The position numbers and the translations under genes are program-made. The notes below the pieces were generated by a model, which searched no databases, had not been told where the DNA came from, and was given only the letters and a program-made list of their open reading frames with translations. A stretch of DNA of 64,000 nucleotides from CALDOK01 sp964481655 (lineage in GTDB: Bacteria > Myxococcota_A > UBA796 > JAFGLY01), in assembly GCA_964481655.1 (NCBI GenBank), contig CAYZVO010000002.1:1-64000 (forward strand). Reading direction: 5' to 3'. Each line of letters starts with the position of its first letter. The stretch's first letter is position 1. Below are positions 16,301-25,467 of the stretch, piece after piece.

Positions 16301-19300
16301 GTGACCAGACCGACACAGCTCGTCCTGCACGGCGCCCACGCCCACAACCTGCGCGGCGTGGATCTGGCGCTGCCCCACGACGCGGTCACCGTGATCACCG
16401 GCGTGTCGGGCTCGGGCAAGAGCTCCCTGGCGGTGGATTCCCTGCTGGTGGAGGCCCGCCGTCGCTACCTGGGGGCGGTGGCCGGGCCGGCGGTGCACCG
16501 CCTCGGCAAGCTGGGACGCGCGCACGTGGAACGGGCCGAGGGCCTGCGCGCCGGTGTGCTGCTGGGACAGAGCCGCCCCGGTGGCGGGCCTCGCTCCACC
16601 GTGGGGACCGTGAGCGGCCTGCTCGAGCTGCTGAGGCTGCTCATGGCCCGGGTCGGGTCGCGGCTGTGCCTGGCCTGTGGGGCTCCCCTCGACCGCGCCA
16701 CCCGCTGTGAGGCCTGCGGTCTCGAGGCCCCGCCCCTGCTGGCCGGCCTGCTCAGCTTCAACCGCAGCGACGGCGCCTGCCCTGGCTGCCGAGGGTTGGG
16801 GGTGCAGGACCGCGTGGATCCGGGACTGCTGGTGGCCGACGCCTCGAAGAGCCTGCGGCAGGGGGCCCTGGTGCCCACCACACCCAAGCCCTACATCGTC
16901 TACTCCCAGGTCACGATGGAGGTGCTCGACATCGTGTGCCAGGCCCACGGCTTCACGGTGGACACCCCCTGGGAGCAGCTCAGCGACGTGCAGCGTCGGG
17001 TGATCTTCTACGGCAGCGACGCGGTGGTCGTGCCCTTCGGCAAGCACCCCATCGAGTCCCGCATGCGCTGGTCGGGCATCACGGCTCGCCCCCGGGAGGA
17101 GGGTCACTACAAGGGCATCATCACCACCATCCAGGGCATCCTGACCCAGAAGCGCAACCCCGGGGTCCTGCGCTTCGTGCGCTCGGTGCCCTGCGAGGCC
17201 TGCGACGGCGCCCGGCTGGGGCCCGAGGCGCGGGCGGTGACGCTGGATGGGCTGGGCCTGCACGGCTGGTGTCGGCTGCCCCTCGACCGCGCCCGACGCC
17301 GCCTCATCGACCTCGGGTTGGACACCCGGACCGCGGTCGTCGCGGCACCGATCCGGGACGAGCTGTGCCAGCGCCTGGGTGACCTGGTGGAGCTGGGCCT
17401 CGGGCACCTCGCGCTCGCCCGCCCCACCGACAGCCTCAGCGCCGGCGAGGCCCGTCGGGTCCAGCTGGCCAGCTGCCTGGCCGGCGGCCTGTCCCGCATG
17501 CTCGTGGTGTTGGACGAACCCTCGGCGGGCCTGCATCCCAGCGAGCTGTCCCGGCTCCGGGGCGTGATCGAGCGGCTCAGGGGGCTGGGGAACACCGTGG
17601 TGCTTGTGGAGCACGATCCGGCGCTGGTGGCGGCGGCGGATCATCTGGTCGAGGTCGGCCCGGGGGCCGGCAGCGCGGGGGGCACCCTCTGTCACGCTGG
17701 GCCCCCGTCGGGCCGCTCCCTGACCGCGGAGCTCGAGCCGCCGCGATCCCGGGAACGCCGCGGCGTCGGGCAGATCGTCCTGCGCGGCGCCTGCGCCCAC
17801 AACCTGAAGCATGTCGATGTATCGATCCCGGTCGGCTGCCTCGTGGGTGTGGCGGGCGTGTCGGGAGCGGGCAAGACCAGCTTGGCGGTGACCACCCTGG
17901 CCAGGGCGGCTCAGGCGGCGCTGGGCATCACGGCCCCTCCGGCCGGCGAGCATGCTGGCATCACCGGGCTCGGGCCAATCCGCGGCGTGGAGCTGGTGGA
18001 CGCGGCCCCCATCGGGCGCACCCCCCGGAGCAACGCGGCGACCTACACCAAGCTCTTCGACGCCGTGCGCAAGCTCTTCGCTGCCCTGCCTGCCAGCAAG
18101 GAGCGCGGGTTCCCGGCGTCGCGCTTCTCGTTCAACACCCGCGGTGGGCGCTGCGAGCGCTGCGAGGGCGCCGGGAGCCTGAAGCTCGGCATGCACTTCC
18201 TGCCCGACGTGCACCTGCCCTGTCCCGAGTGCGGCGGCCGGCGCTTCGACCACGAGACCCTGGCGGTGCGCTTCCGGGACCACAGCGTGCACGACGTGCT
18301 CGAGGCCTCGGTGGACGAGGCGCTGGTGCTGTTCCGGGACCAAGCACGGATCGCCCCCATGCTCGACGCCCTGCGCCTGGTGGGCCTGGGCTACCTGCCC
18401 CTGGGGCAGCCGGCGACCACCTTGAGCGGTGGCGAGGCCCGGCGCGTGAAGCTGGCTGCGCACCTGGGGCGTCCCCCCCGGGGCCCCACCCTGTTCGTCC
18501 TGGACGAGCCCAGCATCGGCTTGCACCCCGCCGATGTGTCGGTGCTGGTCTCGGCGCTCCAGGGCCTGGTGGACGCAGGGCACACGGTGCTGGTGGTGGA
18601 CCACGACCGCTGGCTGCTGGACGCCTGCGATCACGTGATGGTGCTCGGCCCTGGGGGAGGCGAGGCTGGCGGCCGCCTGGTGGCCGCGGGCGCTCCGGCT
18701 GATGTGTTGCACGATCCGGATGCGTCGCCCACGCCTGAGCTCGGGCCGGGGAAGGGCGCCCCTCCCGACAGCATCGAGCTCCGCGGCGTGCGGACCCACA
18801 ACCTGCGGGGGATCGACCTGGACATCCCCCACGATGCCCTCACCGTCATCACCGGTGTGTCGGGTTCGGGCAAGTCGTCCCTGGCCTTCGACACCCTCCA
18901 CGCCGAGGCCTGGCGGCGCTTCGGCGAGAGCCTTCCCGGGGAGGCCCGCCGACGCCTGGCGCGCCTGCAGCGCCCGCGGCTCGACGAGGTCCGCGGTCTG
19001 GCCCCCACGGTGGCGGTGGGGCAGCGCGGCCTCGGTGCGTCCCCTCGCTCGGTGGTGGGCACGGCGGCCGGTCTCCTGCCGGTGCTGCGCCTGCTCTGGT
19101 CTCGCTTCGGCACGGCTTGGTGCCCCGACTGTGAGCTGCCGGTGAACGGGCGATGTGTCGGCTGTGGCGCCACCGCGCCCGCCCTCAGCGCCGGCCACTT
19201 CTCCTTCAACCGGGAGCTGGGCGCCTGCCCGGCCTGCGACGGCCTGGGTGTCCGCTTGGTCTGCGATCCGGAGCGCCTCGTCAGCGACCAGGATCGCAGC

Positions 19301-21235
19301 CTCTGGGACGGGGCCATGGATGGCAGCAAGCTCGGTCGCCACCTGGGGGAGCCCGACGGGCAGCACCTGGCGACCCTCGCGGCGGCGGGTGAGAGCCTGG
19401 GCCTCGCCCTCCGTGGGCCCTGGCGCGCCCTCTCCCCCGAGGCCCGGGCGCTGGCCCTGGAGGGCAGCGGAGATCGCGCCTACAGCGTGCGCTGGCGCTA
19501 CAAGCGGGGCAAGCGTGAAGGAGAGCATCGCTTCGAGGGGCCCTGGATCGGGCTGCTGGCCCTGGTGCAGGAGGCCTGGGATCGGGACCACGACACCCGG
19601 CGAGGCCACGCGCTGGCGCCGCTGATGCACGAGCAAGCCTGCCCCCTGTGTCAGGGGGAGCGGCTCGCCCCATGGCCCCGGGCCGTGCGCTTCGGTGGGC
19701 TCCGGCTTGGCCGGCTCTGTGCCCTCCCCCTGGACGCGCTCGCGGAGCGCCTCGAGGCCTGGGCCCGTGGCGATGGGCTGGAGCACGGTCAGGTCGGCGC
19801 GACCGAGGATCTGCGCCAGCGGCTCTCCGCCGGGGTCGGCACCCTGCGCCGCCTCGGCCTCGGCTACCTGAGCCTCGACCGGCGCAGCGACTCCCTGTCC
19901 GGGGGGGAGGCGCGGCGCCTGCAGCTGGGGGGCCTGCTCGGCAGCGAGCTGGCGGGCCTGTGCTGCGTGCTCGACGAGCCGAGCATGGGGCTGCACCCCC
20001 GGGACGTCCAGGCGCTGATCGCCGAGCTGCGTCGGCTGGTGGCCCTCGGGCAGACCGCGGTGGTGGTGGAGCACGAGCTCGCCATCGTGCAGGCCGCCGA
20101 CCACGTGGTGGAGCTGGGGCCCGGCGCGGGAGCCGGGGGTGGCGCTGTGGTGGCCGCGGGGCCACCCCAGGCCCTGGGGGCTGCCAGCCTCACGGGGGCC
20201 TGGTTGCGGGGCGAGCGCCGCCTCCCGCGACGAGCCGCGGGAGCCCTGGATGGCGTGCCCATCGCGCTGTCCGGGGTGGTGCGACACAACCTCGTGGATC
20301 TGGATGTGTCACTGCCCACCGGCGGGCTCATCGGCCTGGCGGGCGTCTCTGGCAGCGGCAAGTCCACGCTGCTGCGTGAGGTCCTCGAGCCCAGCCTGCG
20401 GCAGGGCGCGCCGGTGGCCTGCGCGGCGCTGGCTGGCCACGAGCCCTTCGCGCGGGTGGTGCTCGCCGACGCGGGTCCCATGGGCAGCTCCCCGGTCAGC
20501 ACGCCGGCGACCCTGGCTGGGCTGCTGCCCCTCATCGGGTCGTGGTTCGCCCGCAGCCCCGAAGCCAAGGCCGCGGGGTTGAGCCGAGCGGCCTTCAGCT
20601 ACACGAGCCCCCGTGGGCGCTGCCCGGCCTGCAAGGGCCTGGGGCGCGAGGCCGTGGGCCTCGAGCTGTTGGCGGACGCCTGGCTCCCCTGTGAACGCTG
20701 CCACGGCAGCCGGTATCGGGGCGAGGTCGCGGCGGTGCGCGTGGATGGCCTGGGCATCGTCGATGCGTTGGGTCTGTCCATCGCGGAGGCCGCCGCGCGC
20801 TTCGCCGGGGAGGCCCGCTTGGTGAGTCGTCTGACCGCGCTCGAGCGCCTGGGCCTGGGCTACCTGCGCCTGGATCAGCCCACCCCGACCTTGAGCGGGG
20901 GTGAGCGGCGTCGCTTGCGCCTGGCCCTGGCGATCCTGGACAGCGGCGAGGGGATGACGCTCTTCCTGCTGGACGAACCCAGCGCCGGGCTGCACCCCGA
21001 GGATCGGGGGCGCCTGCTGGCGCTGCTCGACGAGCTGGTGACTGCCGGCCACACGGTGGTCATGGTCGAGCATGACCCCCGCATGCTCGTGCGCTGTGAC
21101 CACATCGTCGAGCTCGGGCCCCACGGGGGCCCCGGGGGTGGGCGGATCGTGGCCCAGGGGGCCCCGGAGGCCATCGCGCGGGCCGGCACCGCCACCGGAG
21201 CTCAGCTCGCTCCGTTGCTCCTGGAGGTCTCGTGA
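16301..21235 (+). CDS. Double (tandem) UvrA, class II-like
   Basis: A 1644-aa protein made of two UvrA units in one chain, with four ABC ATPase Walker A sites. They lie near residues 34-42 (GVSGSGKSS), 518-526 (GVSGAGKTS), 853-861 (GVSGSGKSS) and 1348-1356 (GVSGSGKST). Signature motifs are LSAGEARR, LSGGEARR, LSGGEARR and LSGGERRR, with four LDEPS-x-GLHP Walker B regions. UvrA zinc modules are present, e.g. CERCEGAG...CPECGG near 620-655. In each half the first zinc region leads within about 25 residues to the SFN-ACP-C-GLG segment. The long UvrB-binding insertion (about 120-150 residues) therefore seems to be absent, as in class II UvrA/DrrC proteins. Start is GTG 16301. It overlaps the creatininase gene by 4 nt. 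Confidence 0.92.
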   Translation: MTRPTQLVLHGAHAHNLRGVDLALPHDAVTVITGVSGSGKSSLAVDSLLVEARRRYLGAVAGPAVHRLGKLGRAHVERAEGLRAGVLLGQSRPGGGPRSTVGTVSGLLELLRLLMARVGSRLCLACGAPLDRATRCEACGLEAPPLLAGLLSFNRSDGACPGCRGLGVQDRVDPGLLVADASKSLRQGALVPTTPKPYIVYSQVTMEVLDIVCQAHGFTVDTPWEQLSDVQRRVIFYGSDAVVVPFGKHPIESRMRWSGITARPREEGHYKGIITTIQGILTQKRNPGVLRFVRSVPCEACDGARLGPEARAVTLDGLGLHGWCRLPLDRARRRLIDLGLDTRTAVVAAPIRDELCQRLGDLVELGLGHLALARPTDSLSAGEARRVQLASCLAGGLSRMLVVLDEPSAGLHPSELSRLRGVIERLRGLGNTVVLVEHDPALVAAADHLVEVGPGAGSAGGTLCHAGPPSGRSLTAELEPPRSRERRGVGQIVLRGACAHNLKHVDVSIPVGCLVGVAGVSGAGKTSLAVTTLARAAQAALGITAPPAGEHAGITGLGPIRGVELVDAAPIGRTPRSNAATYTKLFDAVRKLFAALPASKERGFPASRFSFNTRGGRCERCEGAGSLKLGMHFLPDVHLPCPECGGRRFDHETLAVRFRDHSVHDVLEASVDEALVLFRDQARIAPMLDALRLVGLGYLPLGQPATTLSGGEARRVKLAAHLGRPPRGPTLFVLDEPSIGLHPADVSVLVSALQGLVDAGHTVLVVDHDRWLLDACDHVMVLGPGGGEAGGRLVAAGAPADVLHDPDASPTPELGPGKGAPPDSIELRGVRTHNLRGIDLDIPHDALTVITGVSGSGKSSLAFDTLHAEAWRRFGESLPGEARRRLARLQRPRLDEVRGLAPTVAVGQRGLGASPRSVVGTAAGLLPVLRLLWSRFGTAWCPDCELPVNGRCVGCGATAPALSAGHFSFNRELGACPACDGLGVRLVCDPERLVSDQDRSLWDGAMDGSKLGRHLGEPDGQHLATLAAAGESLGLALRGPWRALSPEARALALEGSGDRAYSVRWRYKRGKREGEHRFEGPWIGLLALVQEAWDRDHDTRRGHALAPLMHEQACPLCQGERLAPWPRAVRFGGLRLGRLCALPLDALAERLEAWARGDGLEHGQVGATEDLRQRLSAGVGTLRRLGLGYLSLDRRSDSLSGGEARRLQLGGLLGSELAGLCCVLDEPSMGLHPRDVQALIAELRRLVALGQTAVVVEHELAIVQAADHVVELGPGAGAGGGAVVAAGPPQALGAASLTGAWLRGERRLPRRAAGALDGVPIALSGVVRHNLVDLDVSLPTGGLIGLAGVSGSGKSTLLREVLEPSLRQGAPVACAALAGHEPFARVVLADAGPMGSSPVSTPATLAGLLPLIGSWFARSPEAKAAGLSRAAFSYTSPRGRCPACKGLGREAVGLELLADAWLPCERCHGSRYRGEVAAVRVDGLGIVDALGLSIAEAAARFAGEARLVSRLTALERLGLGYLRLDQPTPTLSGGERRRLRLALAILDSGEGMTLFLLDEPSAGLHPEDRGRLLALLDELVTAGHTVVMVEHDPRMLVRCDHIVELGPHGGPGGGRIVAQGAPEAIARAGTATGAQLAPLLLEVS

Positions 21236-22176
21236 GCATCCTTCGCGACATCGATCCCGCCGCGATGCAGGCCGGCGCGCCGGTGATCCTGGCCGTCAAC
21301 CCCGTCGAGTACCACGGTCCTCACCTGAGCGTGCACAACGACGCCTTGCTGGCCAAGGGCCTCGCGGAGCGACTGCTCGGGGCCCTCAGGCAGCGGGGCC
21401 ACGACTGGCCCTGGCTGTTCGCCGGAGAGCTGGGGGTCGGGGTGGATCCCGTGAAGGGGCCGGGCTCGGTCATCGTGCCTTACCGGACGGTGAAGGCGCG
21501 GCTGGCCCAGGCCTGCGCCGAGCTGGTGGCGGCGGGCGCGCGGCGGGTGATCCTCACCACCTTCCACGGCAGCCCCCTGCACAACCTGGCCATCGACGGC
21601 GCGGCGCGCTGGCTGGTGTCCCGGGGCATCCCCACATTTACGCCGATGAACCTGCTGCTGCAGGAGCTGATGCATGTGTCGGCGGAGCGGCTGCCGGGGG
21701 CCATCGAGACCGTCCCTGACGGGGATGAGCGCGCCCTCGTCGCAGCCCGGATGCCCTTCGACATCCACGCTGGGTTCCTGGAGACCAGCCTCTCGCTGCT
21801 GCTGGCACCGGAGACCGTGGGCGACCACCGCGGGGTGCCACCCTGCCCGCTGCTCGAGCCCGCCCCTGGTCCGCTGCGGGGCGCGCGCCTCGCGTCTCGG
21901 CTCGGGCTCACCGGTCTGTCCCAGGAGCTCGCCTTCATGGCGAGGGGGCTGGGCTGGTACGGCCTCCGGCCCTTCCCGGGCTACTCGGGGGCTCCCCACC
22001 TGGCGAGCGCCGAGGCGGGCCTGGCCTTGGTGGACCAACTCATGCGGCTTATGGCCGACGCCGCGGTGGCCTGCCTGCTGGGCCGCGGGCCCAACCCGCC
22101 ACCGGCCCTGGCCTGGGTGGGGCCCGCCACGCTCTGGGGACGCATCCCGCGCTCGAGCGCGGTGGTCGAGCCGTGA
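21232..22176 (+). CDS. Creatininase-family amidohydrolase
   Basis: A 314-aa protein with the creatininase fold markers VNPVEYHGPHLSVHND (E26, H28 and D37 as metal ligands), TTFHGSPLHN (in place of the common NGHGGN) and DIHAGFLETS (the conserved D-x-HAG-x-x-ETS). Members are Mn/Zn-dependent enzymes that cleave amide bonds in cyclic ureas or peptides. The replacement of the first Gly/His/Gly loop by FHG suggests a distinct substrate. GTG start 21232 follows CTGGAGG and overlaps the UvrA stop by 4 nt, so the two are co-translated. A joint role with the UvrA-like protein is inference. Confidence 0.8.
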   Translation: MSILRDIDPAAMQAGAPVILAVNPVEYHGPHLSVHNDALLAKGLAERLLGALRQRGHDWPWLFAGELGVGVDPVKGPGSVIVPYRTVKARLAQACAELVAAGARRVILTTFHGSPLHNLAIDGAARWLVSRGIPTFTPMNLLLQELMHVSAERLPGAIETVPDGDERALVAARMPFDIHAGFLETSLSLLLAPETVGDHRGVPPCPLLEPAPGPLRGARLASRLGLTGLSQELAFMARGLGWYGLRPFPGYSGAPHLASAEAGLALVDQLMRLMADAAVACLLGRGPNPPPALAWVGPATLWGRIPRSSAVVEP

Positions 22177-22179
22177 TCC

Positions 22180-23913
22180 TCAGTCCGCCTTGGGCAGGAA
22201 CCAGACATTGCTGATGAGGCCACCCTCGACCTGGTAGATGGCCACCGCCCGCACCGGCTCGCCGCCGCGGATGCCTCGCACCAGCTCGAGGTCGATCACG
22301 AACTCCCCGATGACCGTGCGCTGCTCGATGTGGATCTTCAGCTCGGGGCTCGCGGCGAACATGGTGCTGTAGGTCTCCCGCATGGCCTCCTGGCCCTCGG
22401 CGATGAGCTCGCCGCTGGGGTGACGCCAGAGCTTGGCGTCCGGGGTGTAGGTGGCCAGGAACCCGTCGATGTCCCGGGCCCCGTAGGCCTCGACCTGGGC
22501 CTGGACCACGTCGGCGGCGGTGGGAGGCACCAGGTCGGCGGGGTCGATGCTCTCGCCACCAAGCACCACCCGGTGGATGTGTCGCAGCTGTGTCAGGTCC
22601 TGCAGGGGGTCGCCGTCGAGGATCAACAGGTCGGCCAGCTTGCCGCGCTCGAGGGTGCCGATCTCGGGTTCCTCGGCGAAGACCCGGGCCGCGTCGCGGG
22701 TGGCGGCGAGCAGCACCAGCTGGTTGTCCATGCCCTCGGACATCAGCTCGATCTCCCGGTGCACGCTGGGGCCGTGCAGGGTGCCGATGTTGCCGGCGTC
22801 GGTGCCCAGGGCCACGGGGACACCCGCCAGCGCCAGGTCGAAGAGGTTGACGGCCATGACGGGCTGGCGCTCCCGCAGGCGCGCGACGCGGGCCTCGTTG
22901 GTCGCGATGGCTCCGTCGTCCAGCGTGGCCAGGGCCAGCTCGTCCCAGCTGTGCATCACCCAGGGGTCGCCCAGGCTGTGCTCCATCGGGGAGAGATCGA
23001 GCCGATCACCCAGCACCTCGGCGTAGCCCTCGTAGACCACGATGGTGCCCGTGACGACGGTGCCCCGCTCCTTCAGCAGGGCGATGAACGCCTCGTCCAC
23101 CACGGTGTCGTCGATGCTGTGCACCAGGATGTCGGCGCCGGCCTCGACCGCGGCGCGCGCGGTCTCGAGCTGGGTGGCGTGCACCGCCACGCGCACGCCC
23201 CCGCGGTGGGCCTCGTCCACCACGGCCTGGACGATGGGCAAGCCGGGGGCGATGCCTTCTTCGGGGTCGAGGATGAACCAGACCTTGATCAGATCCGGGC
23301 TCCGCGCCAGCTGTTCCTTCACGAGCTCACGGGCGTGGTCGGGGCTGTCGGCCTTGATGATCGGCGGGTCGCCGAGGTCCAGCTGGGGGCGGGAGACGGT
23401 GGAGATCAGGGGGCCCGCCACCGCCACCCGGGGCGCGTGCTCGCTCTGATGGGCCTGCTCCCGGGCCTCGAAGTTTCGGAATGGACCGCCCACATCCACC
23501 ACGGCGGTCACACCGCTGGCGAGGGTGCGGGCGAAGGTGGCGTCGAGCTGTCCCCAGGCGTGCTCCTGGTCGCTCTCGTAGGACCGCATGGCGGTCAGAT
23601 CGATGATGTCGGGGCGGGTGTACAGGCCGCCGGTCTGGAAGAAGTGAACGTGGGTGTCGATCAGCCCCGGCACGATGTAGCGCCCGCTGTGGTCCAGCAC
23701 CGTGGCGCCCTTGGGGATCTTTACGGCGTCTCGTTGCCCCACACGGTGGATGCGGTCGTCCTTGATGAGCACGGTGGCGTCCGGGATGGGCTCGGAGCCC
23801 GTGCCATCCCACACGGTGGCCCCTACGATTGCGGTCCAGTCGGCGGCGGAGGCGGGGGAGGCCAGCAGCAGGGAGACGGCCGAGCCGATCAGCAGGGTGC
23901 GGACGGGGGACAT
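22180..23913 (-). CDS. Exported amidohydrolase fused to an NTF2/SnoaL-like domain
   Basis: A 577-aa protein with a Sec signal peptide (cleavage after ASA, residue ~23), an amidohydrolase TIM-barrel and a C-terminal SnoaL/NTF2-like domain. The metal motif DTHVHFF lies near 85, DLIKVWF carries a carboxylysine-type Lys, HATQ and LVHS give further His ligands, and ALGTDAGNIG holds the catalytic Asp. The last 110 residues (VEAYGARDIDGFLATYTP, EGQEAMRETYSTMF) form the NTF2-like module, which is usually a separate protein. Start ATG 23913 has GAGGT upstream. Periplasmic hydrolysis of an imidazolone-, dipeptide- or drug-like amide is plausible; the substrate is unknown. Confidence 0.85.
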   Translation of the reverse strand: MSPVRTLLIGSAVSLLLASPASAADWTAIVGATVWDGTGSEPIPDATVLIKDDRIHRVGQRDAVKIPKGATVLDHSGRYIVPGLIDTHVHFFQTGGLYTRPDIIDLTAMRSYESDQEHAWGQLDATFARTLASGVTAVVDVGGPFRNFEAREQAHQSEHAPRVAVAGPLISTVSRPQLDLGDPPIIKADSPDHARELVKEQLARSPDLIKVWFILDPEEGIAPGLPIVQAVVDEAHRGGVRVAVHATQLETARAAVEAGADILVHSIDDTVVDEAFIALLKERGTVVTGTIVVYEGYAEVLGDRLDLSPMEHSLGDPWVMHSWDELALATLDDGAIATNEARVARLRERQPVMAVNLFDLALAGVPVALGTDAGNIGTLHGPSVHREIELMSEGMDNQLVLLAATRDAARVFAEEPEIGTLERGKLADLLILDGDPLQDLTQLRHIHRVVLGGESIDPADLVPPTAADVVQAQVEAYGARDIDGFLATYTPDAKLWRHPSGELIAEGQEAMRETYSTMFAASPELKIHIEQRTVIGEFVIDLELVRGIRGGEPVRAVAIYQVEGGLISNVWFLPKAD

Positions 23914-23979
23914 GGGGACCTCGGGCAGGGGGGAGGGTCCGCTAATGCGCTGGTGAGGCGCTGTCCGGGCGCCGAGTAT

Positions 23980-23995
23980 CGACACGTACGCGTCG
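23980..23995. promoter_or_regulatory. Near-palindrome in a divergent intergenic region
   Basis: CGACACGTACGCGTCG is a 16-bp palindrome broken by one mismatched pair (14 of 16 positions). It lies in the 152-bp gap between the amidohydrolase gene (minus, start 23913) and the methyltransferase gene (plus, start 24066). The symmetry suits a TetR- or MarR-type dimer site; no regulator gene is adjacent. Confidence 0.3.
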
Positions 23996-24065
23996 GCGCA
24001 TCCGGCCTGGCGTGCGCGGGCCCGGTGCGCAGCTTCCCTGGGCAGCACATCGGTGGAGGAACGAC

Positions 24066-24662
24066 ATGAAGTCCATGTGGAACAAACGCTTTGGCGAGGA
24101 ACCCGCCCTCTATGGCGAGGCTCCCAACGTCTTCCTCAGGTCGGTGGCCGATCGCTTCCCGGAGGGCGGGCGCCTGCTGGCACTCGCCGAAGGGCAGGGC
24201 CGCAACGCCATCTTCCTGGCTCGCCGGGGCCACCCGGTGGTCGCCGTGGACAGCGCCGGGGTCGCCATGGCGCAGCTGTCCGTGAGCGCCGAGCGCGAGG
24301 GATTGTCCATCGAGACCGTCGTGGCGGACCTCGGGGAGTTCGAGCCCGATCCGGGCTTCGCCGGCGCCTACGCCACCTTCGCCCACTTGGTGCCCGTCCT
24401 CCGAGACCGCGCCTACCGTCGAGCCTGGGACGCCCTGGCTCCCGGCGGCGTGTTCGTGGTGGAGGCATTCACCCCCGACCAGCTGGGCCGGGGAACGGGC
24501 GGGCCGCCGCGGCTGGACTTCCTCTTCGGCGCCGCCGAGCTCCGCGCGCTGCTGCCCGAGGCCCACTTCGCGCTGCTCGAGGAGGTCGAGGTCGAGCTGG
24601 ACGAGGGCCCGCTGCATCGCGGCCTGGCCGCTGTGGTCCGGATGGTGGCGGTCAAGGACTGA
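24066..24662 (+). CDS. Class I SAM-dependent methyltransferase
   Basis: A 198-aa protein with the tellurite/thiol-methyltransferase (TehB-like) layout. It opens with MWNKRFGEEPALYGEAPNVF, then the SAM-binding LLALAEGQGRNAIFLARRGH, VVAVDSAGVAMAQL and VVADLGEF. A DALAPGGVFVVEAF motif IV/V region follows. The G-x-G loop reads AEGQGRN, typical of this subgroup. ATG 24066 has GGAGG at 24053-24057; no upstream in-frame start has a better site. Likely cytosolic methylation of a small or toxic metalloid/thiol substrate, but the substrate is not determined by sequence. Confidence 0.85.
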   Translation: MKSMWNKRFGEEPALYGEAPNVFLRSVADRFPEGGRLLALAEGQGRNAIFLARRGHPVVAVDSAGVAMAQLSVSAEREGLSIETVVADLGEFEPDPGFAGAYATFAHLVPVLRDRAYRRAWDALAPGGVFVVEAFTPDQLGRGTGGPPRLDFLFGAAELRALLPEAHFALLEEVEVELDEGPLHRGLAAVVRMVAVKD

Positions 24663-24738
24663 CCGGAACGCCGAATCCCGCGGGCGGGGGCCTGATGAGC
24701 GGATAGATCACCCGCCCCACCGTCCCTCGGATCCCGCG

Positions 24739-25467
24739 ATGACCACCCTGCTGCCGCTGCTCTTGCTCGCCACGGCGGGCCTCGCCCAGGACGCCCCCCC
24801 GGCCCCCTTCGAGCCGCTCCCGCTGCTCGAGCCCCTGCCCCTGCACGGCGAGCCCTGGGCCCTCGAGGTGCACAGCTACGTGCTGCCACCCCAGGACGTC
24901 TCTTGGCTCGAGAGCACCGATGCCTTCCGGTCCTGCGTGCTCGACGGCGTGTTCGAGCCCGGCGGCTCCCCCAGCTACACCCTCGGCGCCTGCCCCCAGG
25001 CCATGGGGCCCGTCGCCCTCGAGGCCACCCGCACCTGGCGCATCGAGCCGGCCCCGGACGCCGAGCCCGACGGCCCCACCCGCTTCCAGGTCCGCTACGT
25101 GGTGCGCTACTCCGAGACCCTGGCGACCATGACCACCCACGCCACCCTCGACCCGGGCGCCGAGGCCGCCTTCGACGGCTACGCAGGGGTCCCCGGGGTC
25201 AAGCTGGTTCACCCGGCGCAGCTCACCAAGCTCAAGCAGCCCAAGCTGCCCAAGGCCTCCAAGAAGGCCGGCATCACCCCGCCCATCTGCCAGGTCCAGC
25301 TCGATGTGGACCCCGGGGGAGAGCCCCACGACGTGGTGGTGCTCGACTGCCCCGAGGGCCTGGTCGAGGCCGCCCGCAAGGCCGCCACCAAGGCCAGGTA
25401 CACCCCCATGGTGGTCGATGGCATGACCCAGGTGGACGAGATCACCATCGCGGTGCCCTTCCGCTGA
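24739..25467 (+). CDS. Exported protein with TonB C-terminal-like domain
   Basis: A 242-aa secreted protein (signal peptide to about residue 16, GLA/Q). The middle is Pro-rich and of unknown fold. The last 65 residues (ICQVQLDVDPGGEPHDVVVLD, then EAARKAATKARYTPMVVDG) match the pattern of TonB C-terminal domains used as stand-alone periplasmic modules. These have a Gly/Pro beta-turn, a strand, a helix beginning with a charged residue, and YTPxxxxG. Domains of this type bind TonB-dependent receptors or other envelope partners. The gene overlaps the exonuclease-like gene by 1 nt (TGATG), an unexpected pairing. Confidence 0.65.
   Translation: MTTLLPLLLLATAGLAQDAPPAPFEPLPLLEPLPLHGEPWALEVHSYVLPPQDVSWLESTDAFRSCVLDGVFEPGGSPSYTLGACPQAMGPVALEATRTWRIEPAPDAEPDGPTRFQVRYVVRYSETLATMTTHATLDPGAEAAFDGYAGVPGVKLVHPAQLTKLKQPKLPKASKKAGITPPICQVQLDVDPGGEPHDVVVLDCPEGLVEAARKAATKARYTPMVVDGMTQVDEITIAVPFR

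Noticed and set aside
16280..20287. Very long open frame on the minus strand antisense to the UvrA-like gene
   Set aside because: It reads through codon-biased DNA, lacks known motifs and has Gln/Gly/His-rich composition typical of antisense shadows in GC-rich genes; the plus strand carries four complete ATPase sites.
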